From Lachnospiraceae bacterium (GTDB lineage Bacteria > Bacillota > Clostridia > Lachnospirales > Lachnospiraceae): DNA of 64,000 bases. Of the stretch, positions 36,765 to 46,404 are shown piece after piece; within the stretch, counting starts at the first letter, position 1; each line of letters starts with the position of its first letter. The position numbers and the translations under genes were made by a program. Below the pieces are notes generated by a model that saw nothing but the letters and a program-made list of their open reading frames with translations, was not told the DNA's origin and did not search any database. Location: contig CAJTGD010000003.1 of NCBI GenBank assembly GCA_910575475.1, positions 62,001 through 126,000 on the forward strand. Reading direction: 5' to 3'.

Positions 36765-38315
36765 CTACTCTACCGCATAAACAGTAGACATATCCTGCAC
36801 ATACAGCGGATAGAACTTATATCCGTCGAACCGGTCGCTGATTGCGACCATATTTGCCAGATCCTGGATATATACGTTTGCCGCGCGCTCGGTCAGGATT
36901 CCTTCTGCCTCTTTATACAGCTTTACCTTCTCCTCTTCATCTGTGGTCGCGATCGCTTCCTGGAAGACCCTGTCATATTCCTCATCACTGAATTTGATGA
37001 AATTCCCATGGCCATCTGTCGTAAAACGTTCCAGCATAGCCCGTGCGGAAAGGTTAGACGCGTCCACTCCGACCACTGTAGATTCAAATTCGCTGTTGGC
37101 ATAGACATCCTCCAGCCATGCTTCCCACTCCACCGGCTTGATGGTCGCATTGACGCCGATATTTTTCAGCTGCTCCACGATCACCTGTGCCGTGTCCACA
37201 TGGGGCTTGTCCGCCGCGCTGACCGTGATCTCCAGATCAAATCCGTCGGCATATCCTGCTTCCTTCAGAAGATCCTTTGCCTTCTCATAGTCTTGCTCAT
37301 AGTAAGTGGAATATTCCTCGTCAAAATACTTTTTCAGCCCCGGATACATGCTGGTTCCGATCCGCGCGCCTTTTCCGTCCGCAATCATATCCATGATCTC
37401 CTGGGGATTGATGGCATAGCAGAGCGCCTGCCGTACTTTCTCGTTATTCAGCGGTTCCACGGAATTGTTCAGATACAATGCCTGTACCAGGTTCATGGTT
37501 CCTTCTTCCACATGGAAGCCTTCTGTCAGCTCCGCCGCCTGACTGGTCGTCAGTCGCATGGCCATATCGATCGAGCCGCCTTTTAAGTTGGTCACCAGCA
37601 TATCAGCATCCGCTACTACCCGAAATTCCACCTCATCCAGATGCGCCTTCTCACCCCAGTAATCCTCATTTTTCACAATGATCACATTCTCCTGGGGATT
37701 CCGGGAATCAAACTTGAAGGGGCCGGTCCCGATGGGATCCGTCTCCAGTTCCTCATAGTCCTTCGGCACGATGGCGGTGGTCATGTACGCCAAAAATTCC
37801 GTATTGGCCTCTGACAAATGGATCTCTACCGTCTTCTCATCCGGAATCTCCACACTCTCCACAATAGAATACGCCGATACCAATGGATCCCCATTTGACG
37901 TATCGGCGCATTTATCGATTGAATATTTAACATCCTCAACAGTCACAGTGTCCCCATTGTGAAACTTCACGCCGCCGCGAAGTGTAAAGGTATACACCTT
38001 CGCGTCCTCGGAAATCTCATAGGACTCTGCGAGTGCTTCGACCAGATTCCCATCACTGTCCGGTTTTACCAGACCTTCGTAAATGTTAAATAAAACCTCT
38101 TTTGTTCCTGCCGATACTGCTCTGTGTGGGTCAAGACTGTCGAGATCCTGGGAAATACCAACCTTGATACTTCCACCCTCGACCGGGTTTTTACTGTTTG
38201 GAAGCTCATTTTCCGTTGTAGACTCGGGCTCCTTCTTGTCACCTGAGCATCCGCTCAGTGCAACAGATACTGCCATCGTAAGCATCAAAAGAATACTTGT
38301 GATTCTTCTTTTCAT
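36765..38315 (-). CDS. Peptide/nickel-type ABC substrate-binding lipoprotein
   Basis: Family 5 extracellular binding protein of 516 residues. The signal peptide ends with lipobox LSGC, followed by a Ser/Glu-rich linker. Core motifs include LDSLDPHRAV, FTLRGGVKFHNGDTV and GTGPFKF. It heads the five-gene importer. Ligands of this family include di- and oligopeptides, nickel chelates and glycosides, and the sequence does not decide between them. Confidence 0.93.
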   Translation of the reverse strand: MKRRITSILLMLTMAVSVALSGCSGDKKEPESTTENELPNSKNPVEGGSIKVGISQDLDSLDPHRAVSAGTKEVLFNIYEGLVKPDSDGNLVEALAESYEISEDAKVYTFTLRGGVKFHNGDTVTVEDVKYSIDKCADTSNGDPLVSAYSIVESVEIPDEKTVEIHLSEANTEFLAYMTTAIVPKDYEELETDPIGTGPFKFDSRNPQENVIIVKNEDYWGEKAHLDEVEFRVVADADMLVTNLKGGSIDMAMRLTTSQAAELTEGFHVEEGTMNLVQALYLNNSVEPLNNEKVRQALCYAINPQEIMDMIADGKGARIGTSMYPGLKKYFDEEYSTYYEQDYEKAKDLLKEAGYADGFDLEITVSAADKPHVDTAQVIVEQLKNIGVNATIKPVEWEAWLEDVYANSEFESTVVGVDASNLSARAMLERFTTDGHGNFIKFSDEEYDRVFQEAIATTDEEEKVKLYKEAEGILTERAANVYIQDLANMVAISDRFDGYKFYPLYVQDMSTVYAVE

Positions 38316-38361
38316 GTTCTGTCTCCTTCTTCAAATAACCTTCATTATTAAATTGTCAACT

Positions 38362-39268
38362 TTATTTTAAAGGAAGCACTGCGGTTTTGCAAGTTTTTAT
38401 TTTGGTACAATCCGTTATGGTATCACTCAGCCTTTTATACATCCGTACTGTCACAGGAACCTTTACCCCCAGCCGTGCGGCTTCTCTCACCACATATCCG
38501 CTGAAGGTCTCGAGCTCCGTCTCTTTTCCTCCCCAGGCATCCCTCTGCAGGGAACTGGTAGCGTCCTCTGACAGTTCTTCGTAGAACCGTTTGATCATCT
38601 TTTCCGCATCCTATTTTTGGATGTTTACACCTTTGGCCGCCGCCACCTCATATGCCTCATAGATGAGCTTCTCATATTCTTTGGCTTTATCCGGATTTTT
38701 CCGCAGTTCACCGATCGTATTGTTATAACAGGCAGTTGAAACATTATGCGCACAATTCAAGATATATTTTTTCCAGATATCCTGTTCAATATCTTTTGAA
38801 ATCTTATGGTGGATACCTGCATTTCTCAAAAGTTCTGATACCTGTTCTACTGCGTATGCTTCTTCCTCTATCCTGGTCCCGATCCGCAGGCTTGCAAAGT
38901 TCCCCTGCTGGGTAATAGAGTGATCCGGATTCGCAAATGCGACAATATAGATCAAGGTATCTATTACGATTCCTTTTTTTTCAGATATTTTCGTACCCGC
39001 TCTCCTACATCTGGTCTGCGGAGGATACCACCTCATGAGGCATCACAGATAACTCACCATGACGATCGCTGTGTACCCTGATTCCTGCTCTGCGGATCGC
39101 TTCCCCCCGTCTGCCTCTTGCAGCTGCCGTCACATTGGGATATTCTACTGCCAGCATTGCAGCTGTATATCCCCCTACTCCGCCGATTCCGATCACCGCT
39201 ATCTTCTTATCCTTATATTCCTGCTGTTTCATCGTTGATCCACCCTGCTTATATTTTAATAAATCCAT
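38362..39268 (-). pseudogene. Ketopantoate reductase-like gene (PanE/ApbA family), broken
   Basis: Three pieces of one protein lie in order. The Rossmann start (KKIAVIGIGGVGGYTAAMLA) runs to SSADQ near 39010. The middle piece (IDTLIYIVAFANPDHSITQQ) begins after an apparent deletion of roughly 45 codons and a frameshift at an A8 tract (38974-38981), where nine A would restore the frame to VGERVRKYLKK. The C-terminal piece follows an in-frame TAG at 38613-38611. Three independent lesions mean it is a true pseudogene. The intact relative would be an NADPH-dependent 2-dehydropantoate reductase-like enzyme. It sits directly downstream of the glycyl radical enzyme. Confidence 0.9.
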
Positions 39269-39324
39269 ACTGCAATACAGAAAACCTGCCGCCGGCAGCT
39301 TTTCTGCATACGATGGTATTCAAA

Positions 39325-39352
39325 AGACTGCCGCAAAATCCTGCGGCAGTCT
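39325..39352 (-). terminator. Terminator after the glycyl radical enzyme gene
   Basis: AGACTGCCGCA (39325-39335) pairs perfectly with 39342-39352 around six bases, with TTTTG following on the minus strand. Confidence 0.85.
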
Positions 39353-39373
39353 CTTGTTTCTTGAATATTTCCT

Positions 39374-41863
39374 TTAAAAATGAAGCTCTGTACGCTGGAT
39401 CAAGTCCTTCTGCAGCGGCTTACCAAGCTCCACAAAGTAAGCGCTGTATCCGGCAACACGTACCAGCATATCTTTATAATCTTCCGGTTTTTTCTGAGCG
39501 GCCCTCATCGTTGCCGAACTCATAATATTGAACTGTACATGCATTGGCTTCTTCGCAATATACTCGTCAATAAAGCTTACCAGATTATCTCTTCCCTCAA
39601 TACCTGCTACAGATTCCTGCGGGAATTTCAGGTTCATCAATGTTCCGTTTGTAGCAAGGCTGTGGTCAACTTTGGCAAGTGAATTTACCACTGCTGTCGG
39701 CCCGTTGATATCGTGTGAGCAGCAGTCCGTATGTACCGGCCCCATATTATCAGAGATTGCTTCTCCCTTCTTCCGTCCGTCAACAGAAGCATTCGTATTC
39801 ATTCCCATGGCAACATTTGCATTGACGGAATATACACCTGGGCTGAAAATTCCGCCTCTCGGATTTTTCCTTCCGCTGATATGCCTGCAGTAGCATTCAA
39901 ACATATACTTAAACAGTTCATCTGCATAATCGTCATCATTGCCATAATGGTGAACCTTGGAGCTGTTTACATATGCATACAGCTTCTCATAGCCCTTCCA
40001 GTTATTCTTAACCGCATCCAGCAGCTCCGCGCCTGTGCAGCGCTTCTCGTCAAATATAAGCTGCTTGATCGATGCCAGTGAGTCTGCGCAGGTTGCCATT
40101 CCGCTTGCCTGCGGTCCTGTACCGTTATACTTTGCCCCGCCTTCTGTCACATCTTTGCCGGAAGCGACACAGTCTGCATAGAACATAGACAGGTATGGAA
40201 GCGGCTTGATCTCTCTGTGGATATTATCGATGATACACAGGCTGCTGCACATCTGATCTGTCCAATACTCAAACTGTGTATCCACGCTTGCAAGAACCTC
40301 GTCGAAGCTCTGATATGTCTCCAGACTTCCGGAATCCGGTCCAAGCTGCTTGCCTGTGTTCAGGCTGCGTCCCCCGTTCAGTACCATTTCCATCATCTTC
40401 GGTGTATTCACATATGCGGCGTCATGCCATCCGTACTCCTTACCCGGAAGGCTGATCTCCACGCATCCTACCACACAGTAGTCCCTCGCTTCTTCCAAAG
40501 ACATGCCCTTCTTCATCATGCCCTGGATAGCCGGCTCGTCATTAAAAAGCTTTGGATGGCCATAACCGGCGCGGATACATTCCACCGTTTTGATCTTCAG
40601 CTCATAGGGCGTGCCTTCATGCATACGCACGCAGACCCATGGATTCATCATACGCGTATGAACTGACCCCTCCAGCATCAGCATCGTCAGGTCATTCGTG
40701 GCATCTCTGCCCTCTTTATCCATTCCGCCGATCGTCAGAGATTCTCCGCCGAAGCCACGGCCGTTGCGCAGTGCCATGCTGCCTTTATCCTTCAGCTTTG
40801 TCGGATTATTCATCTTCACATATTCAACCTCGATCAGTTCAAGCGCAAATTCTTTGCTGATCGTATTATTTTTCATATCCTCTTCATAGAACGGATACAG
40901 CCACTGGTCCATACGGCCATAAGAGATGGAATGTCCGTTGCTCTCTACCTGGATCAATGCCGTTGCGATATTGAACAGCTGCATTGCCTGCCAGAACGTC
41001 TTCGGCGCGCCGCCTGCTACCGCATGACAGTTCTCCGCGATCGCAAGGAGCTCTTCTTTCCGTTTTCCATCTGTTTCTTTTGCCGCCATCTCCTCAGCCA
41101 GCACAGCATAACGTTCCGTATACTTCTTCGCCGCCTGATGCATGATGACCGCTGCCTGATAGAAATCTCTCTTGCTGCCATATTCCGGATCTCTCTTACT
41201 GAGTCCCGCAAGCTTTTCTTCTGCTTCTTTGATCAGTCCGTCAAATCCGAGACTCATAAGCCTTGGATAATCAATCGCCAGATGTCCTGTTCCCGCATAG
41301 TGATAGAGATTTGTCTGAAAGATCTTCTCTCCTACCTCCGAGCCCTTCTTCTGGTCCTCATCCAGTCTTGCATTGACTGCGTCATCTATGGTCTTGCCCT
41401 GCCACCACTTACAGAGCTCAACCGTCTCCTGACGTTCCTCGTCATTTCTGAAATAGAACTGGTCATGATCACGCTCTTCAAACGGAGAATGAAGCACTTC
41501 TTCGATGATCCAGTTGACGGAAAATTCCGGATAGATCGGAGATGCCTTCGCCGGCGCCGCGATCTCTCCCACGATCAAATCTTCATCATAAATATAAAGG
41601 GTCGTGTTAAGAAGTACATTCTCAAATGCATACGCACATACAAGTTTTCTGGAAAGTCCTGACTTTTCATACTTCTTATAGGTTTCTGTCACCAGTCTCA
41701 GTCTCTCCACATCAATGTCATAATTCCTGTCCAGGAATGTCTGCCTCAGATGGTTGACACGCGGAAACGGTGACCAGTCCTCGTGATGAACCTGGTATCC
41801 AAGACTATAGGTCTTGTCAAAAGGTTCTGTTCCGCATGCGTTTGTGTGTGTTTGATTTTTCAT
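39374..41863 (-). CDS. Glycyl radical enzyme of the dehydratase/lyase group (GCVE type)
   Basis: Oxygen-sensitive radical enzyme of 829 residues. The thiyl-radical site is GCVE, with Cys467 and the acid/base Glu469. The glycyl radical loop is VRVAGYSA, with Gly805. PFL itself has two adjacent catalytic Cys, so this is not pyruvate formate-lyase. The GCVE group includes glycerol and propanediol dehydratases, choline TMA-lyase, isethionate sulfite-lyase and dihydroxypropanesulfonate (DHPS) lyase/dehydratase. After the Glu the loop reads ISLPGKEYGWHDAAYVNT. The neighbours (anion transporter, CoA-dependent aldehyde oxidation, ADP-forming ligase, no microcompartment) favour a sulfonate or other acidic substrate. 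Its exact reaction is not decided by the sequence. Confidence 0.9.
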   Translation of the reverse strand: MKNQTHTNACGTEPFDKTYSLGYQVHHEDWSPFPRVNHLRQTFLDRNYDIDVERLRLVTETYKKYEKSGLSRKLVCAYAFENVLLNTTLYIYDEDLIVGEIAAPAKASPIYPEFSVNWIIEEVLHSPFEERDHDQFYFRNDEERQETVELCKWWQGKTIDDAVNARLDEDQKKGSEVGEKIFQTNLYHYAGTGHLAIDYPRLMSLGFDGLIKEAEEKLAGLSKRDPEYGSKRDFYQAAVIMHQAAKKYTERYAVLAEEMAAKETDGKRKEELLAIAENCHAVAGGAPKTFWQAMQLFNIATALIQVESNGHSISYGRMDQWLYPFYEEDMKNNTISKEFALELIEVEYVKMNNPTKLKDKGSMALRNGRGFGGESLTIGGMDKEGRDATNDLTMLMLEGSVHTRMMNPWVCVRMHEGTPYELKIKTVECIRAGYGHPKLFNDEPAIQGMMKKGMSLEEARDYCVVGCVEISLPGKEYGWHDAAYVNTPKMMEMVLNGGRSLNTGKQLGPDSGSLETYQSFDEVLASVDTQFEYWTDQMCSSLCIIDNIHREIKPLPYLSMFYADCVASGKDVTEGGAKYNGTGPQASGMATCADSLASIKQLIFDEKRCTGAELLDAVKNNWKGYEKLYAYVNSSKVHHYGNDDDYADELFKYMFECYCRHISGRKNPRGGIFSPGVYSVNANVAMGMNTNASVDGRKKGEAISDNMGPVHTDCCSHDINGPTAVVNSLAKVDHSLATNGTLMNLKFPQESVAGIEGRDNLVSFIDEYIAKKPMHVQFNIMSSATMRAAQKKPEDYKDMLVRVAGYSAYFVELGKPLQKDLIQRTELHF

Positions 41864-41915
41864 TTTTGCTCCTCCTTCACATAGAAATAAAATTATTATG
41901 ATTTTAATTTATTTA

Positions 41916-42866
41916 TCATTCTTTTTCCTTCGTTCCTACCAGACAGTGGATCCCCCGGCTGTTAAAATAATCCGCGATCTTCGATACATGCTTTTGGAAC
42001 TGTCTGCGGTTCACTTTCACGCCTTCCATTTTGTACGGAAGGTCCAACGATGTATATTTTTCTTCTCCAAGCCTCATAAAACTCAAAAGCTGAAGAGTCC
42101 TGACCCGTCCCTGCATCTCGTTCAGTATAAAATCTGCCGTTGCTTCCAGATTTTCTGCATCGTCATTTACGTTCGGGATTACGGGGATCCGCAGGATCAT
42201 TTCTCTGTTCTCATCCGCCAGTCGCTTCAGATTCTCCAGAATTTTCTCATTATGTACCCCGGTATGCTTCTTATGAATATCAGAATCCATATGCTTGATA
42301 TCGGAGATGATCAGGTCCGTAAAAGGCAGTATTTTTTCTACCTCTTTCCATTCTCCGTAAAAAGTAGATTCAAAGCAGGTGTGGATTTCCTCTTCCGTAC
42401 AGGCCTTCATAAGTTCTGCCGCAAAATCAGCCTGAACAAGAGGATCTCCGCCCGAGAGCGTCACGCCTCCGCCTGAACTGTCATAATAGCCCTTGTCCTT
42501 GAGGATTTCGTTCATACAGTCTTCCACCGACATCCTCTTTCCCCACTTCTTGACCGCATCTGACGGGCAGACATCATAGCAGGCAAGGCAGTTGGTACAC
42601 TTACTCCGGTCAATAGAACCAATCCTCCCCCGCTTAAACAGGATCACGCCTTCCTGCGGACAGGCTTCTTCACACATTCCGCAGTTCTTCCTCAGGATAC
42701 ATTGGGATTTGTAGATTCCAGGCTCGCTCTGCATCTTCCAGCTTTCGGGATTACTGCACCAATCACATCTCAGCGGACACCCCTTTAAAAACAATTCCGT
42801 TCGCAGGCCTGGTCCGTCGTGGATCGTGAAACGCTGAACATTAAAAATAATTCCTTGCTGTGACAA
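41916..42866 (-). CDS. Glycyl-radical-enzyme activating enzyme (radical SAM)
   Basis: Installs the glycyl radical on the enzyme coded 52 bases downstream. It has 316 residues. The radical-SAM cluster motif is CPLRCDWCSNPES, with three Cys. A ferredoxin-like insert carries two more cluster motifs (C-x5-C-x2-C-x3-CP near residues 57-70, and CTNCLACYDVCP), as in activases of dehydratase-type glycyl radical enzymes. GGVTLSGGDPL is the SAM-binding GGE-like motif. Coupled to the radical enzyme as a two-gene unit. Confidence 0.94.
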   Translation of the reverse strand: MSQQGIIFNVQRFTIHDGPGLRTELFLKGCPLRCDWCSNPESWKMQSEPGIYKSQCILRKNCGMCEEACPQEGVILFKRGRIGSIDRSKCTNCLACYDVCPSDAVKKWGKRMSVEDCMNEILKDKGYYDSSGGGVTLSGGDPLVQADFAAELMKACTEEEIHTCFESTFYGEWKEVEKILPFTDLIISDIKHMDSDIHKKHTGVHNEKILENLKRLADENREMILRIPVIPNVNDDAENLEATADFILNEMQGRVRTLQLLSFMRLGEEKYTSLDLPYKMEGVKVNRRQFQKHVSKIADYFNSRGIHCLVGTKEKE

Positions 42867-42915
42867 TTTTCTTTCCTTTCCTCTATCGCCGTTTACTCGT
42901 TTCTCTATTAATGAA

Positions 42916-42986
42916 AGTATACCAAATATCCCTATTCCTTTAAATCAGCCGTTCGCACTATTTTATATAAGGAATATTCCCTATCG
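42916..42986 (-). promoter_or_regulatory. Probable promoter and repeated site upstream of the activase gene
   Basis: TATACT (42921-42916) with a poor -35 box TTTAAA (42944-42939), which suggests an activator is needed. Two similar elements, AAATATCCCTATTCC (42924-42938) and GAATATTCCCTATCGC (from 42972), lie 48 bases apart. They may be sites for the LuxR-type regulator coded just upstream. Confidence 0.4.
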
Positions 42987-43048
42987 CTGCCATTCACGCC
43001 CCAGCCGGATAAATCGCAGAAGGGGCAGGGCGCCGTAAACGGGATCTC

Positions 43049-44218
43049 CTATCTCTGATTCTCCATCCACTTATAGAGCTGAAGCCGGTTATTTACACCG
43101 CATTTCATATAAATATTCTGAACATGCTTCTTCACGGTATGGTAGCTTACGATCAGTTCGTCCGCGATTGCCTGATATGTCAGGCCTTTGTGCATCAGCT
43201 CCGCTACTCGCTGCTCTGCGGGCGTAAGCGGCAGATTGGTCCCTGTAAATTCCGTATCTTTTTTCTTTTCTTTTGTGGAAATCGTGATCCAGTGATAACG
43301 GTCTATGATTCCGTTTGAATAGCTCTGGTCATAGGTGTATATTTTAAAAATATAATTTTTGATCACACGGGTCCGGACGGAATTTTCCGTAACCGCCTCC
43401 TCCGTGTCTCCTAACAGGAACGGCAGCCAGCTGCACGGAGCTGTACTGCTGATCTGCTCTTCTATGGTGCTTCCCAGAATATCCTTCAGATACTCCTGTG
43501 CTGTCTTGTTGTAGCTCATGATATGCATAAAATCATCCGTCACGAGATAAGCCTTCTCACCGGACTGTATGATCTCGCTTTGAATATTCGCGACGATCTT
43601 GGCCTGTTCGTATTTTTTAAAATTTTTATAAGCATTGGCGAGATATACGTATATTTTATTGAGTTTTTCTATTTCTTCCTCCGAAAAATCACCATCTTCT
43701 TTACTTTTAAAAAAAGATACCTGGATATATGCATTGATTCCAAATGCCATTGTCACACTGTAATGTGCCTGAAAATTTTCTTCTAAAAATCTGACGTGCG
43801 CAGAATGGCTGTAATCTTCGGAACGGATGATGTCCGTCGATTTATACAGTCTTGGAGTCACATTAAAATATGTCAAACGATCGCGGACCGCTTCTTCATG
43901 AAGTACGTACCTGACCACATCATTTGCAATATATTTCCGGTATGGATGTGACGCGCTGTCAAGAAGTACCCCATTTCGATGGGTCCAGGAGAGAAATTTT
44001 CCCTCCGTATCAAAATAAGAGATCAGGACATCCCTCAATCCAAAGTTCCGTTCCAGAGAATCCAGCAGCACAACTCCGAAAAATTCTCTTGCAGAAATCT
44101 GATGTTCCGACATTTCCGAGAAAAAATTCATACGCCCTTCATCTTCGTATATCATACCATGCTCCTCCCATACCAAATCTACATTAGGGACAGTATTCCG
44201 AAATTCCAGCCTGCTCAT
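43049..44218 (-). CDS. LuxR-family transcriptional regulator with unknown sensor domain
   Basis: Protein of 389 residues. A LuxR helix-turn-helix at about residues 328-385 (LTPAEQRVAELMHKGLTY, IVSYHTVKKHVQNIYMKCGV) follows a long N-terminal region. That region is not a receiver domain; its middle (residues 95-215) has alternating helices and strands like a GAF/PAS sensor, but I cannot name it. It is placed between the aldehyde-metabolism genes and the activase, on the same strand. The best guess is a pathway-specific activator of the radical enzyme genes that senses a pathway metabolite. Confidence 0.85.
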   Translation of the reverse strand: MSRLEFRNTVPNVDLVWEEHGMIYEDEGRMNFFSEMSEHQISAREFFGVVLLDSLERNFGLRDVLISYFDTEGKFLSWTHRNGVLLDSASHPYRKYIANDVVRYVLHEEAVRDRLTYFNVTPRLYKSTDIIRSEDYSHSAHVRFLEENFQAHYSVTMAFGINAYIQVSFFKSKEDGDFSEEEIEKLNKIYVYLANAYKNFKKYEQAKIVANIQSEIIQSGEKAYLVTDDFMHIMSYNKTAQEYLKDILGSTIEEQISSTAPCSWLPFLLGDTEEAVTENSVRTRVIKNYIFKIYTYDQSYSNGIIDRYHWITISTKEKKKDTEFTGTNLPLTPAEQRVAELMHKGLTYQAIADELIVSYHTVKKHVQNIYMKCGVNNRLQLYKWMENQR

Positions 44219-44310
44219 ACATCCGCAAAAACCGTGCTAACGCACTCTTACGTCTGTTAACGCAGCAGCACAGTTGGAAAAATTCAAAATACTGTCCCCA
44301 ATGTGATATT

Positions 44311-45459
44311 TTACATTGCCTTTTTATACAATGCAATCATATCTCTGATATTCGTCTGTCTTGGATTTGCCAAGACATTGGCGCTCTTCATAGCATCCTC
44401 CGCCATGGCTTCAATCTTATCCTCTGTCACACCGATCTCCGACAATGACGCCGGGATTCCAAGATCTGCATTTAATTCCCTGATCTCGTCAATCAGCATC
44501 TGCGGTTCGAAATCAGCCGCAGACTCTTTTTTCCTGCTGATATAGTAGTAGATTTTCTCGTACCGCCCGTCGTCGGCCAGCCCGTTGTATTCCATGACCG
44601 CCGGCAGGAGCACCGCATTCGCAACACCGTGAGCCACGTGGAAGTAAGCGCTCACCGGATGGCTCATAGCATGTACATTGCCAAGCTTTGCCCAGGCAAA
44701 TGCGATCCCTGCGAAATTGCTTCCCAGCATCATCGCACTTGCAGCTTCTATGTTCGTTCTGTTTGCGACAAACCGCCGGATATTTCCTCCGATCAGTTCC
44801 ATTGCCTTTTCGGCCATAGCGTCAGTAAACGGAGTCGCAAAGTTCGAAATATATGCTTCTATCGCATGGATCAGCGCATCCACCCCGCAGGATGCCGCAA
44901 TGGACGCCGGAGCCGTCATGATCAGCTCCGGATCCAGAACCGCATACTTGGGAAGAATCTCATAGCTGATCACCGACAGTTTATAATTTCTGGACTCATC
45001 CGTGATCACTGCGGATGCAGTCACCTCACTTCCCGTACCGGCTGTAGTCGGAATCGCGGTCACAGGTACGATTGGCCCCGGAACCTTATGGAGCCCTTCA
45101 TAGTCTGTGATCTTTCCGCCGTAATTCGCCAGCACGCCGACTGCCTTGGCCACGTCGATAGAACTTCCTCCTCCAAGCGCTACGATACTCTCAGCTCCGC
45201 ACTCTCTGTAGAGCGCCGCGGCCTGATTTACGGTATCTACTGTCGGATTGGGAATCACATCCAGAAATAACGTACACATAATATTACCCGCTTCGATAAT
45301 ATCCTGAACCTTTTTTACAACTCCGATGCTTTCCAGCCCTCTGTCAGAAACCAATAATACATGCTCCGACTCATCCGATTTCAAGATTTCCGGGAGCTTT
45401 TTCAAGCTTCCGGCTCCAAACTCAATGTTCTGAGGTATTTTAAAATTAAAATCCTTCAT
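44311..45459 (-). CDS. Iron-containing alcohol dehydrogenase
   Basis: Group III dehydrogenase of 382 residues. The nucleotide motif is LGGGSSIDVAKA. The metal ligands are Asp and His in GVDALIHAIEAY and two His in NVHAMSHPVSAYFHVAHG. It would reduce the pathway aldehyde with NADH to an alcohol, disposing of electrons. In sulfonate pathways, related enzymes reduce sulfoacetaldehyde to isethionate or 3-sulfopropionaldehyde to 3-hydroxypropanesulfonate. It lies 26 bases after the CoA-ligase alpha gene. Confidence 0.93.
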   Translation of the reverse strand: MKDFNFKIPQNIEFGAGSLKKLPEILKSDESEHVLLVSDRGLESIGVVKKVQDIIEAGNIMCTLFLDVIPNPTVDTVNQAAALYRECGAESIVALGGGSSIDVAKAVGVLANYGGKITDYEGLHKVPGPIVPVTAIPTTAGTGSEVTASAVITDESRNYKLSVISYEILPKYAVLDPELIMTAPASIAASCGVDALIHAIEAYISNFATPFTDAMAEKAMELIGGNIRRFVANRTNIEAASAMMLGSNFAGIAFAWAKLGNVHAMSHPVSAYFHVAHGVANAVLLPAVMEYNGLADDGRYEKIYYYISRKKESAADFEPQMLIDEIRELNADLGIPASLSEIGVTEDKIEAMAEDAMKSANVLANPRQTNIRDMIALYKKAM

Positions 45460-45485
45460 AGTGCCCCCTTATCCTGATCCGCATT

Positions 45486-46403
45486 TCAGTCGATCTGCGG
45501 TTTTAATGTCTGTAATCTGCCGTTAGTGCGCATATTATACTCTGCAATATTTTCTACGATCTTTCCCAACGTCGGGCATACGGTAACACCGGCTTCTTCT
45601 AATGCCGCCACCTTTGATTTTACCGTGCCCATACCTCCGCTGACGATCGCCCCTGCATGGCCCATCCGTTTATTTTCCGGAGCGTACATTCCTGCGATGT
45701 ATGCATATACCGGTTTTTTGAGCCCCAGTTCTTTGATCTTGGCCGCCGCCATCTCTTCGCTGGTTCCTCCGATCTCCCCGATGATGACAATCGCATCTGT
45801 GTCGTCATCTTCTGCAAAATACTCCAGTACATCTGCATGGTTCATGCCAATGATCGAGTCTCCGCCGATGCCCACACATGTAGAGAGCCCGTAGCCTTTA
45901 AATGTAAGATTGGAGGCTGTCTCATGGGTCAGTGTCCCGCTCCGGGAGATAATGCCGATATGTCCCTGTCCGTAGATATAATCCGGCATGATGCCGATCT
46001 TTGCCTTACCGGGCGAGATCACCCCGATCGTATTCGGTCCCACGACCCTGGCCCCGGTCTGCTTTGCATGATTGACAATATGAAGAGCATCCATGACCGG
46101 AACAAATTCTGTAATGATCACCAGAAGCCTGATTCCCTCGTCCAGCGCCGCGATTGCCGCATCATGAACGAACTGCTTGGGGACGATCAGCATCGCCGCC
46201 GTGATCTCCGGGAATTTCTCTCTTGCTTCCGCCACTGTATTGAATACCGGCACGCCTTCCACTTCCTGCCCGCCTTTTCCCGGCGCAACACCTGCCAGAA
46301 GCTTTGTGCCGCTTTCCAGTGTTCGCTTACAGTGAATGCGTCCCTGCTTCCCTGTGATACCAATGATCAGCATAGACGTATCCTGATCGATTAAAATACT
46401 CAT
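45486..46403 (-). CDS. ADP-forming acyl-CoA synthetase, SucD-like alpha subunit
   Basis: CoA-binding and phospho-His subunit of 305 residues. The CoA-binding loop is GITGKQGRIHCKR, and the phosphorylated His is in MGHAGAIVSGG. The usual succinate-type ITEGIPVLDM reads ITEFVPVMDALH, so the acyl substrate is probably not succinate. With the beta subunit just upstream it converts an acyl-CoA, ADP and phosphate to acid and ATP, giving the pathway its energy yield. It could also run in reverse to activate an acid. Confidence 0.92.
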   Translation of the reverse strand: MSILIDQDTSMLIIGITGKQGRIHCKRTLESGTKLLAGVAPGKGGQEVEGVPVFNTVAEAREKFPEITAAMLIVPKQFVHDAAIAALDEGIRLLVIITEFVPVMDALHIVNHAKQTGARVVGPNTIGVISPGKAKIGIMPDYIYGQGHIGIISRSGTLTHETASNLTFKGYGLSTCVGIGGDSIIGMNHADVLEYFAEDDDTDAIVIIGEIGGTSEEMAAAKIKELGLKKPVYAYIAGMYAPENKRMGHAGAIVSGGMGTVKSKVAALEEAGVTVCPTLGKIVENIAEYNMRTNGRLQTLKPQID

Positions 46404-46404
46404 C

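Noticed and set aside
39374..41863. Reading the glycyl radical enzyme as pyruvate formate-lyase or choline TMA-lyase
   Set aside because: The catalytic site is GCVE rather than PFL's double Cys. No microcompartment genes or ethanolamine/choline-type partners are present, and the transporter is of the anion type.
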